The notes below the pieces were generated by a model. The model ran no database searches. It worked only from the letters and a program-made list of their open reading frames with translations, and was not told the origin of the DNA. From assembly GCA_946221025.1 (NCBI GenBank), contig CAMIMS010000044.1, positions 1 through 15,265 of the forward strand: DNA of 15,265 nucleotides. Direction: 5' to 3'. Shown one piece after another: positions 8,001 to 14,375 of the stretch. This DNA is from an uncultured Pseudoclavibacter sp. (GTDB lineage: Bacteria > Actinomycetota > Actinomycetes > Actinomycetales > Microbacteriaceae). Position numbers and translations under genes: made by a program. Each line of letters begins with the position of its first letter. Positions within the stretch are counted from its first letter, which is position 1.

Positions 8001-10572
8001 TGTAGGTGCCGGGCTTGCTCGGCGCCTGAAAGCGCACCTTGTTATCGGCGACGAATGCGTAGCCGTCACCGATCGAGTCGGCGGTGAGGGTGGGCTCGAC
8101 CGTGAGCAGATCACCATCGGGGTGAACGTCATTCGCGAGCACATCCACCGTCGCGTAGTCACCGACGCGCACACTGCGGCTGTCGTTCATCGCGATCGGC
8201 GGGCTGTGGGTGACCGCCGCCTCAATCGGGAGAACGGTGATCAGCCCGTCGGCGCTGACATGCCCGTCGGTCACGGTGTACGTGAGGTCGATCGGGCCCT
8301 TGAGCGCATTCTGCGACGAGATGCGCACATCCGTGTTGTCGAGCAGCTCAACCGACAGTCCGGCAATTCTCGCCTCATCGGTCACATCGACCTTCTGAAT
8401 CGCGAGCACATCGGTCGAGGTCGAGTGATCGTTCAACAGCGGTGCGAGGCTCGCCGTTTGGCTCGGACGGAGGTATGCGAGGTCGCGAACCGGCGTGATG
8501 GTTCGCTTGTCGGTTCGCTCGGCAATGTCGAAGCGGATGAGACCCTTGGTCTCCCCCTTCCCGCCGCGAACCGTGTACTGCACGTAATAGCTGCCGGGGC
8601 TCGATGCGCGATACGAAATGGTCTGCCTGGCATCGTTGAAGACCATGCCACCGACACCGCCGGCGAGTTCTGAGACTTCGACGATCTTCAGCGATCCACC
8701 CGACGGTGAGAGGTCATTCTCGAGCGGTCGAACAACGACCGTCTCGTTCACGACCCCGCTTGCAAAGTCGGGGGTCGCGACCGGCGAGAGGGTTCCCGGC
8801 GCAACGACCGTCACGGCCAGCTCACCGGTGGTCTGGGACACGCCGTCGGAAATGACATACGTCACCAGGCGATCGCCCAGTTCCGCGCCGATCGACCCGA
8901 ACGTGATGAAACCGTCCGGCGACGTCGACACGCGGGAGTTCGCGGGCGCTGCCGCGTTCAAGAGGTAGATCGGGTCACCCTCGGGGTCCTGCCAATCGCC
9001 GAGCACGTTGTACCGAATCTGCTGACCGGCTTCGACCGAGACGGCGCTCTTGTGGCGCTGGGTCGGGGCCTGGTTCTCAGCCGGGTTCGTGACGATGCGC
9101 AGCGTCACGCGTGCCTGGGCGACACCGTTCGGCCGACCATCGGAGCCAACGTAGGTGAAGGTGATCTCGCCGCTGGCGCCCTCCGCGGCGTGGAACTGAA
9201 GTGCGCGACCCTCATCGACGTACTCAACGCGCCCAATTGACTCGGGAATCTTGCCCTGAATATCGACGATGTTGATCAGGTCACCATCCGGGTCGGTGTC
9301 GTTGTCGAGCACCGGGAGGTAGCTGGCCTGGCCCGCGCGGACTCCGAACTCATCATCGAGCAGCTGCGGGGCGTGGTTCTCTTCGGTGCGCTCAGCGAGG
9401 GTGTCTTCGAACGACTGCTCGCTCGCATCCTGCTCGCCGTCCTCACCCTCCTGGTCTTCGGGCGGCACCGTGTCGAGCCAGTTCTCAACGAAACGCAGAT
9501 TTTCCTGCGGCAGCCAGACATTGCCCGAAGCGAGGTCGTTGAGGGCGACGATGTCTTGGTTGACGCGGAACTTCAGCTCACCCGCTTCGTTTCGCGGCGG
9601 CAGTTGGCTGACGACCGGCTCCGCGTCGTCGCACGTGGCAACTACCTGGCCGGTTGCCGCCCACGCGCCATACACGCATGTGCCGACCACCGCCGGCTGC
9701 GCGACCGATAGGCGATCGGTCGCGGTTCCGGCCTCCCCTGGCCACGTGACATCGGTGGGCTCTCCGCCGCCGAGCGGAACGCGCGTGATGTTGCCGGCGT
9801 TCGCGACCACGACGTGATCGCGCTCGGGCCCGGGCAGCTGAATGCGGGATGCGACCTGATCGAGCGCGACCGTCACACCGTCTTCGAGCATGATGCGGTT
9901 GGCCGTGCGGTCGAGCACCGCTGCCTGATCACCGACCGAGGTGAGCTCGAAGTCGGTGAATTCGCCTTCGAGCTTAGAGCGAACCGGGTCGGCCCCAACC
10001 TCGGGGATGCGGACGAGTTCACGCTTTTGCGTGTCGACCGCGAGCACCGCGCCATCGTGCGTGACGACGACCTGAGCGTTCTGCCCGAGCTGAAGGGTGG
10101 GCTCGTTCACCGAGGCGTCAAACGTGAGGGGACCGCTCGTGTCAAGCACCCACAGCTTGCCGGTCGAGGTCTCGAGGATCGCAAGCGTCTCCTCGTTGAA
10201 CGCGGCCGTCGTTGCCGCGGGAATCACGATGCGTTCGCGAAGATCGGTGTACATCGGGTCGACACGACCGATCGTGCCGGCTCCCTGGTCGACGACAAAG
10301 ACATCGTCGCCGTTCTGCAGCACATCGATCTTCTTCGAGTCGAGGCTGACCGATGCGTCGAGCTCGCTGATCTGCGCGTTCAGTCGACCCGCGCGCTCCT
10401 GCCCGCTATTGGTCACCCACACATCGCGGGATCGCATGTTCACATCGGTCGCGGGGAATCCCTCGTGCAAAATGGCAACCACGAGCGGAACGACCACCAG
10501 CAGCGTCAAGATGCAGGACGTCGCGATGTGCCACGCGCGTCCCCGCTGCCTGGGCTTGACTCGTTTTCCCAC
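5095..10572 (-). CDS. Giant membrane-anchored surface protein: beta-propeller-like head, cadherin/Ig-like repeats, two FN3 domains
   Basis: This 1825-residue protein starts at a GTG (10570-10572) with GGGAGG nine bases upstream. A basic N-terminus and one hydrophobic segment (16-35) indicate a type II anchor with the rest outside the cell. No signal peptidase site or C-terminal LPXTG sorting signal is seen. Residues about 45-365 contain repeated strand motifs such as GKLWVLDTSG, GAVLAVDTQK and NITRVPLGGG, consistent with a beta-propeller. They include a Cys299-Cys314 pair that is conserved in the paralogue and probably disulphide bonded. An acidic linker (about 368-400) leads to some eleven cadherin/Ig-like repeats (about 401-1483). 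Several carry calcium-type loops such as VLDNDTDPDGD and VLANDVHPDGD. Two fibronectin type III domains follow (about 1485-1590 and 1595-1690; QVSWDPP, TVNWEPP), then an unrecognised C-terminal domain with two Cys (about 1695-1825). FN3 proteins are the surface component of PFNA-type clusters. Adhesion, wall interaction or sensing are plausible roles; the ligand is unknown. Confidence 0.92.
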   Translation of the reverse strand: MGKRVKPRQRGRAWHIATSCILTLLVVVPLVVAILHEGFPATDVNMRSRDVWVTNSGQERAGRLNAQISELDASVSLDSKKIDVLQNGDDVFVVDQGAGTIGRVDPMYTDLRERIVIPAATTAAFNEETLAILETSTGKLWVLDTSGPLTFDASVNEPTLQLGQNAQVVVTHDGAVLAVDTQKRELVRIPEVGADPVRSKLEGEFTDFELTSVGDQAAVLDRTANRIMLEDGVTVALDQVASRIQLPGPERDHVVVANAGNITRVPLGGGEPTDVTWPGEAGTATDRLSVAQPAVVGTCVYGAWAATGQVVATCDDAEPVVSQLPPRNEAGELKFRVNQDIVALNDLASGNVWLPQENLRFVENWLDTVPPEDQEGEDGEQDASEQSFEDTLAERTEENHAPQLLDDEFGVRAGQASYLPVLDNDTDPDGDLINIVDIQGKIPESIGRVEYVDEGRALQFHAAEGASGEITFTYVGSDGRPNGVAQARVTLRIVTNPAENQAPTQRHKSAVSVEAGQQIRYNVLGDWQDPEGDPIYLLNAAAPANSRVSTSPDGFITFGSIGAELGDRLVTYVISDGVSQTTGELAVTVVAPGTLSPVATPDFASGVVNETVVVRPLENDLSPSGGSLKIVEVSELAGGVGGMVFNDARQTISYRASSPGSYYVQYTVRGGKGETKGLIRFDIAERTDKRTITPVRDLAYLRPSQTASLAPLLNDHSTSTDVLAIQKVDVTDEARIAGLSVELLDNTDVRISSQNALKGPIDLTYTVTDGHVSADGLITVLPIEAAVTHSPPIAMNDSRSVRVGDYATVDVLANDVHPDGDLLTVEPTLTADSIGDGYAFVADNKVRFQAPSKPGTYIVDYVVSDENGEQAGARVSFDVKDLNEETNQAPTPTDEVARVFEGASVRIKVPLSGVDPDGDSVTFVGVNGLPTLGSIVEQDETSFLYEAFEGSAGTDELRYEVVDTFGARGTGTIRIGVVQRPETTAPPVAVDDVVDARPDSRISVPVLENDSDPNGYPIELVQDISGIDPALRPELDGSNVILSIPADEEFVSAPYSITNGQGGSDDAYIHVRVTDDAREKPPAATDHVVALESFNGVDFVDVNLRKGAYNPSGRAAELRVDLVGANKGLGELVEDGTLRVRVTDRRQVIAYQVTDPVTELTAAAFVMVPARITEESKRQSPYLRTDLPEQRTDVNKGMRWNVNDIVVAPSGLPVKVIEPESAWAEQSSGGQVVVSENTVQFQPKPGFRGPASITFLVSDAQGPDDKNAGVATIRVPITVGDPNLYDVAPTFVTPQMTVPVGTSKELDLRSATGHPNPDVIGQVQYSGLKGGGDGVTLSLSGSTVTVDVIRQAKVGTVVKAEITYAFRDFVQTGTINITITSSPLPPPRVVEDAALGIRGQAVTLDVLANDFNPYPDVPLKIVNAQDVSAERNGADISVVNNQIVFTPDKRYIGEVTVKYTVRDDTGDPGRDATGYAKVRFRDRPEVVPAVRVSTEGRGSIQVSWDPPASNGERIVQYEVVAEAVKSRKTVNDNTPLRVAVMTTDAVTSVTLTPGEHKISHNREYQVSVRAMNAIGWGDFGRSQARIQPVIAPDQPSASGVNGYTELGQPNGTVTVNWEPPRQDGGEITGYRVELVSPPSQKRSWELPANQASLDADVHLEGGNSGQLQFQFIVYAKNRAGESASNTVEVTLKTQPFPQVHLEPLKQADGTAAWGIAGRDFVKHREVYVVCAQVTYWTDNQGVRHAHTTSTGGTQGIERPLHTLGSRNKRILVYTHDIQGGNYYEIGQCKRVRDGEDGPYQVWVFDAKEGGNVIAKSNYLTTMKNW
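6124..9372 (-). repeat. Tandem cadherin/Ig-like repeat array in the 1825-residue protein
   Basis: About eleven protein-level repeats of roughly 85-110 residues can be counted from their openings, such as NHAPQ, APTQR, SPVAT, PPIAM, APTPT, PPVAV, PPAAT and PPRVV. Most have a D/E-rich strand and then an LxND-x-DPDGD-like loop. The loop is complete in some (DNDTDPDGD, ANDVHPDGD) and degraded in others (NDHSTSTD, NDFNPYPD), so calcium binding is probably uneven along the chain. The repeats have diverged in sequence and are not near-identical DNA copies, apart from recurring codons for the VLAND motif. Confidence 0.75.
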
Positions 10573-10722
10573 GAAAAACCGCCTCCCGGGTGACGATTGG
10601 GGGTTACCGCCTTAGCGTGAACCTCGGCCGAGCGATCATGCTCAGGATCAGGGGTTAACAGTAAGCGAACCCGGTGACATCCGCGAGCCGTGTTGCGCTG
10701 GCCGAAGCCCGAGTGCGGCGGC
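10573..10722 (-). other. 150-base spacer between the two giant surface protein genes
   Basis: No gene is visible here. On the minus strand GGGAGG (10582-10587) serves the downstream GTG start. A perfect ten-base palindrome CTCGGCCGAG sits at 10623-10632, and CGATCATGCTCAGGATCAGG lies next to it. TACTGT, followed by TAAC, could be a -10 element at about 10655-10660, but the expected -35 position is poor. No residual coding similarity to the C-terminal part of the downstream paralogue is seen after the TAG. The shorter gene therefore does not look like a freshly truncated copy. No hairpin with a T run is visible, so read-through between the two genes is likely. Confidence 0.4.
10582..10587 (-). 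promoter_or_regulatory. Ribosome binding site supporting the GTG start of the 1825-residue protein
   Basis: GGGAGG on the minus strand lies nine bases before the GTG at 10572. It is the strongest Shine-Dalgarno sequence in this spacer. It fixes the start just ahead of the basic N-terminus and membrane anchor, which also aligns with the start of the paralogue. Confidence 0.75.
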
Positions 10723-13059
10723 CTACTCGCGTCCGGGCACGATCACGAACCCGGTGCCCTTCAGCCCCGTTCGCGCATCGAGCATTTGGTATGACACCAC
10801 TCGCGCCTCATCGCGAATCTCGACCTGCAACTTGCCATCGGGGGTCACGCTCACGCCCTCCTCGCCGGAGCCCGGCGTGATCTGCAGTTCATTCGACGGG
10901 GAGGTCTGGCTGAGCGCCTGTGAGCGCACGTCCACGTCGACCGCGTACTGGTCCTTCATCGCTTCTCGGCTCACGGCGATCACCTCCGCGCGCGGCGGAT
11001 CGATTCGCGCGGCCTTATCGGGAATCAGGTGGATGAATGCGCGCGCGGTCTGGCCGTCGGCGTTGCGCGCCAGGTACGGGAACGAGCAGGCTCGTGCGCC
11101 CTCCGGCAGGGTCACGCGGAACCCCTCCCCCGCCGTGGTGTCGTCGCGCACAACCTCCACCGGGCACGGGGGTTGCTCGGGCGACGTCACGAGCGCGAGG
11201 GTGCGACCGCCGGAGTCGGCATCGTTTTGAAGCGGCAGAACGAGCGTCTGAATCCCGGGGCGCACGCGAACAATGTCATCGGCCGCGACCGGAGGCAGGT
11301 TCACGCTGCGCGTTCGCGTGGGAACCACGGCAATGCGTACGCGACCCTCGGCCCGCTCCCCCGCACCGTCGATGACGTCGAAGACGATCTCATCCGTTCC
11401 GAAGGCATCCGCGTTGGCCTCGTAAAGGATGCCGCGCGCATCCGCGGTGAGCACTCGACCAAGCTTCGGGGCACCGGTGATCTCGCGTAGCGCCACGAGG
11501 TCTCCATCCGCATCGAGCCCGGATGGGGGCAGATCGATGCGGACCGTTCCGCCGGCACCCACGCGAGCCTCGATATCGGGCGGGTTCGGGGCCGCGTTCA
11601 CATTCGGGTCGCGCGCGGTGACGGTGAAGGTGACCTCGGCGCGTGCCTGCCGCTGGAACGCATCCGTCACGCTGTAGGTCGCCGTGTAGTTGCCGGGCTT
11701 GTCCGGTGCCTTGAACCAGATCCGATCTCCCGCGACGGTCGCCTTGCCGGTGCCGATTTCGGTGCTGAGCAGATTCGGGTCGAGGTGCATCTCGACCCCG
11801 TCCGGGTGCGTGTCGTTCGCGAGCACGTCCACGCTCGCAAGGCCACCGGCGGGAACGGTGACGGTGTCGTTCTCGGCCGACGGGCCGCGCGGGTCAGTGG
11901 GGGGCGCGATCGGTTCGACGATGAGACTGGCTCGCGTCTCAATCTCACCGTCGGTCACGGTATAGGGAATAGCGACCCGGTGTCGCAGCCCGTTCGTTGC
12001 TACGAGACGGATCCGGTCGTACCCCACGAGCTCGGCCGTGACGCCCGGCTGGTCCTGGAGCTCTTTCGTGTCGAGCGCGGTAACGGCGAGCACGAGCGAT
12101 CTCGGCGAGGTATCGTTCGCGAGCACATCGACCTCGATCGTCTGCATTGGCGCGAGCCATGCCGTATCGAGAATCGGCTGCGGTCCTCCCCCGGCGGTCT
12201 CGGGTTGCACATCGAAGCGAATGAGACCGGATGTGGTCTTCTCGCCCGCTGCGATGTCGTACTGGATGTAGTAGGTGCCCGGCGCCGGAGACGAGAGGTT
12301 CACTTCACCGCGTTCGGGGTTCACCGCAAGGCGACCCAGGCCATCATCGAGCGCCCTCGCGGCGGTGAGCCGAAGGGGCTGACCGCAAGGGGATGCGTCA
12401 TTGTCGAGGGGGCGCACCGTCACGTTCTCACCGGGGCGCGCGAACGCGAAATCGGGCATGGCGCTCGGTGGCAGGCTGTCGGCCGGACGCACATCGAGCA
12501 CGAAGAACCCGGTCGTTGCGCGCGACCCGTCAGACACGGTGACGGCGACCGAACGAAGCCCGGGCTTACCGCCCGCTGCTCGAACCGACACGGTGCCGTC
12601 CGCCTCGAAGCGCGCGACCACCCCATCCGGCGCGGTCACGCTCACCAGGCGCACCGGGTCGCCGTCCGGGTCTTGCCACGACGGCAGAACGCGCAGCTCC
12701 GCCTCCTGACCGAGCCCGACGGGAACGGTGTCCACGCGCATCTGCACCGGCGCACGGTTCGAGTCAGCGCTCATCGCGCGAATCGTGACGCTCTCCTGCG
12801 CGATGCCTCCTGCCCGGCCGTCGCTCGCGAGGTACTCGAGCGTCACTTCACCGGTGGCGGTTTCAGCGGCCTCGACCTGCAGCGCGGTGCCGCCACCGAC
12901 GATTGAAATCGTGCCGAACTCGGGCGGCATGCTGCCGCGGAGCTGGGTGATGGTGAGCACATCCCCATCGGAATCTTCGTCGTTGGTGAGCACCGGCACG
13001 AGCGTCATCTGCCCGGGACGCACTCCGGCGACATCGCCACGAAGCTGGGGTGCGTGGTT
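10723..13059 (-). repeat. Tandem cadherin/Ig-like repeat array in the 1176-residue protein
   Basis: Seven or eight diverged repeats begin at NHAPQL (about residue 399) and run to the stop. Openings include NRAPVQ, LPPSAMPDF, PSAENDTVTV, NAAPNPP and NLPPVAADD. Acidic loops such as NDEDSDGD and DPDGDP are consistent with calcium sites, while NDASPCGQ and NDTSPRSL look degraded. The order of the repeats matches the first part of the array in the downstream paralogue. Confidence 0.7.
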
Positions 13060-14253
13060 CTGCGCCCCCCGCTGCGCGAGCTCCTTCGCCAGCGCATCCG
13101 GTTGCGGAAGCTCGACCCCCTCTGCGGGCTCCGGTCGCAGAATGCCCCAGTTCTTGACCGGCTTCAGGTTCTTCTCGGGCAGGTACACGTTGCCGTTGCC
13201 GACGTTGTTCAGCGCGATCTTCGTGCCGTTCGTGCGGAACACGAGCTTTCCCGATTCGAGCGCATCCGGGATCGCGTAGTCACGCTGCTGCTGGCCGATG
13301 CACTGCACCACGACGGCCGCGGTCATGCCCCAGGCCCCGTACGAGCACACACCGTGCTGCACGGGGCGAGCGATCGATTGCGGGTCGACGGGCGCATCCT
13401 TATTCGCCGAGCGACCCTGCGCGTTGATGCTTTCGACCTTTTCGCCGTCGAATGGCACTTTGAGGATGGAGCCGGAGGTCGCCACGAGCACCGCATCCGC
13501 CTTCGGACCGGTCTCCTGCAGGCGCATACCCTCCTCCGCCAGCGCGATCTGCTTATCGCCATCGACGCGCAGCAGATTGTTGGAGCGGTCGAAGATCACC
13601 GGGCGGTCACCCACGGTCGTGAACTCAAAGTCGGCGATGGCGTCGGCACCGGGCACCGTGATGTGTTCGGGACCGGCCCCGGGTTCGCGCACGCGCGTGA
13701 TCGACCCGGCGCCCGGACCGAACGCGAACACCTGCCCCTCCGCGGTCACGCTCAGTTGCGCGTTCGGGCCGAGTTCGCCTGAGAGGGGGCTGACGCGCTG
13801 ATCGAACTGGAGGGAGCGGTCGCGGGTTTGAACGACCCAGAGCTTGCCCGACATGCGCTCGAGAATCGCGAGCGTGCCGTGCTGCCATGCGACGTGACTG
13901 TTCGGCGGCACGTCAACGCGTTCGGTGATTTCAGCCGAGCCGGGATCGAGTCGGCCCACCCACCCGGAGGCATCGTCATGCACGAAGATCTCATCGCCGG
14001 CCTGAAACACATCCACGCGATCGGAGAAGACCGGCACGCCCGCGGTGAACTCTTCAATGCGCTCATTGACGCGAGCCACCATTTGCTCGCGGGAATTGAC
14101 CGCCCACACTTCGTCATTGGCGTTGGTGAGGTCGGCGGATGCGTACCCGGGTCGCAGCACGGCGATCGTCACCGGCACAGTGATCAGAATCGTCAGCAGC
14201 ACCGTCATGACGATGTGCCAGGGCCGGCGAAAGAACGCTCGGACCTCACCCAT
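10723..14253 (-). CDS. Membrane-anchored beta-propeller and cadherin/Ig-like repeat surface protein (shorter paralogue)
   Basis: This 1176-residue protein is a paralogue of the giant protein encoded just downstream. Both open with a basic tail, the motif WHI and one hydrophobic segment (about 14-33). A propeller-like head follows in both (compare GKLWVVQTRD with GKLWVLDTSG, and CSYGAWG with CVYGAWA). Here the conserved Cys pair is Cys303 and Cys318. From about residue 399 come seven or eight cadherin/Ig-like repeats with loops such as LTNDEDSDGD, QDPDGD and LANDTHPDG. The protein ends at TGFVIVPGRE, which aligns with about residue 1170 of the paralogue. It therefore lacks the last repeats, both FN3 domains and the C-terminal domain. 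Extra Cys residues late in the protein (PPCPVEV, ARACSFPY) may form a disulphide. I chose the ATG at 14253 because GGGAG lies five bases upstream and it aligns with the paralogue start. An in-frame ATG at 14268 would add five residues but has no good binding site. The likely role is surface binding or sensing, inferred from architecture only. Confidence 0.9.
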   Translation of the reverse strand: MGEVRAFFRRPWHIVMTVLLTILITVPVTIAVLRPGYASADLTNANDEVWAVNSREQMVARVNERIEEFTAGVPVFSDRVDVFQAGDEIFVHDDASGWVGRLDPGSAEITERVDVPPNSHVAWQHGTLAILERMSGKLWVVQTRDRSLQFDQRVSPLSGELGPNAQLSVTAEGQVFAFGPGAGSITRVREPGAGPEHITVPGADAIADFEFTTVGDRPVIFDRSNNLLRVDGDKQIALAEEGMRLQETGPKADAVLVATSGSILKVPFDGEKVESINAQGRSANKDAPVDPQSIARPVQHGVCSYGAWGMTAAVVVQCIGQQQRDYAIPDALESGKLVFRTNGTKIALNNVGNGNVYLPEKNLKPVKNWGILRPEPAEGVELPQPDALAKELAQRGAQNHAPQLRGDVAGVRPGQMTLVPVLTNDEDSDGDVLTITQLRGSMPPEFGTISIVGGGTALQVEAAETATGEVTLEYLASDGRAGGIAQESVTIRAMSADSNRAPVQMRVDTVPVGLGQEAELRVLPSWQDPDGDPVRLVSVTAPDGVVARFEADGTVSVRAAGGKPGLRSVAVTVSDGSRATTGFFVLDVRPADSLPPSAMPDFAFARPGENVTVRPLDNDASPCGQPLRLTAARALDDGLGRLAVNPERGEVNLSSPAPGTYYIQYDIAAGEKTTSGLIRFDVQPETAGGGPQPILDTAWLAPMQTIEVDVLANDTSPRSLVLAVTALDTKELQDQPGVTAELVGYDRIRLVATNGLRHRVAIPYTVTDGEIETRASLIVEPIAPPTDPRGPSAENDTVTVPAGGLASVDVLANDTHPDGVEMHLDPNLLSTEIGTGKATVAGDRIWFKAPDKPGNYTATYSVTDAFQRQARAEVTFTVTARDPNVNAAPNPPDIEARVGAGGTVRIDLPPSGLDADGDLVALREITGAPKLGRVLTADARGILYEANADAFGTDEIVFDVIDGAGERAEGRVRIAVVPTRTRSVNLPPVAADDIVRVRPGIQTLVLPLQNDADSGGRTLALVTSPEQPPCPVEVVRDDTTAGEGFRVTLPEGARACSFPYLARNADGQTARAFIHLIPDKAARIDPPRAEVIAVSREAMKDQYAVDVDVRSQALSQTSPSNELQITPGSGEEGVSVTPDGKLQVEIRDEARVVSYQMLDARTGLKGTGFVIVPGRE

Positions 14254-14258
14254 CGACG

Positions 14259-14263
14259 CTCCC
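14259..14263 (-). promoter_or_regulatory. Ribosome binding site that decides the start of the 1176-residue protein
   Basis: GGGAG on the minus strand is five bases upstream of the ATG at 14253 and lies inside the codons that would follow the alternative ATG at 14268. The alternative start has only a poor GAGCAG upstream. This favours 14253, as does alignment of MGEVR with MGKRV of the paralogue. Confidence 0.6.
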
Positions 14264-14308
14264 GTCATTCAACTGCTCGTTTTCGGCACGAGCCGCCAGC
14301 ATCGCGAC

Positions 14309-14336
14309 AGTGTAGGGGAGGCCCAGAACGCGTCAG
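14309..14336 (-). promoter_or_regulatory. Candidate sigma70-type promoter for the surface protein genes
   Basis: On the minus strand CTGACG (14331-14336) and TACACT (14309-14314) are separated by 16 bases. Each matches four of six consensus bases (TTGACA and TATAAT). Transcription would begin near 14302, about 50 bases before the chosen start of the 1176-residue protein, leaving a short leader with its ribosome binding site. It is the best promoter-like sequence I see between genes in this window. It would let the surface genes be expressed apart from the FHA gene. Confidence 0.4.
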
Positions 14337-14375
14337 TGCCCCCGTGCACCGGAGAGATCTCCGTGGTCGGCCCGC

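Noticed and set aside
5095..10572. LPXTG-type sorting signal or other wall-anchoring motif in the giant proteins
   Set aside because: Neither C-terminus has LPXTG followed by a hydrophobic segment and basic tail. The only membrane segment is N-terminal, so anchoring is by that helix.
10723..10740. The shorter surface protein as a recent pseudogene truncation of the longer one
   Set aside because: The TAG lies at a repeat boundary and the following 150 bases show no remaining similarity to the missing block. The whole frame is intact, so it looks like a stable gene.
6340..12140. Recurring DNA word GCGAGCACATC as a possible regulatory or uptake repeat
   Set aside because: Most copies encode the VLAND/LAND part of cadherin-like repeats on the minus strand in the same frame, so protein constraint and codon preference explain them.
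11785..12906. Long open frame on the plus strand opposite the 1176-residue protein gene; similar long plus-strand frames at 3781-4776 and 6247-7239
   Set aside because: Their translations are rich in Arg, His, Gly and Ala, with no recognisable domain. They lie exactly antisense to well-supported genes. In GC-rich DNA such antisense frames stay open by codon bias.
14350..14363. Inverted repeat CGGAG-AGAT-CTCCG just after the FHA gene as a terminator
   Set aside because: The stem is only five base pairs and no T run follows on the minus strand. It is too weak to call a terminator.
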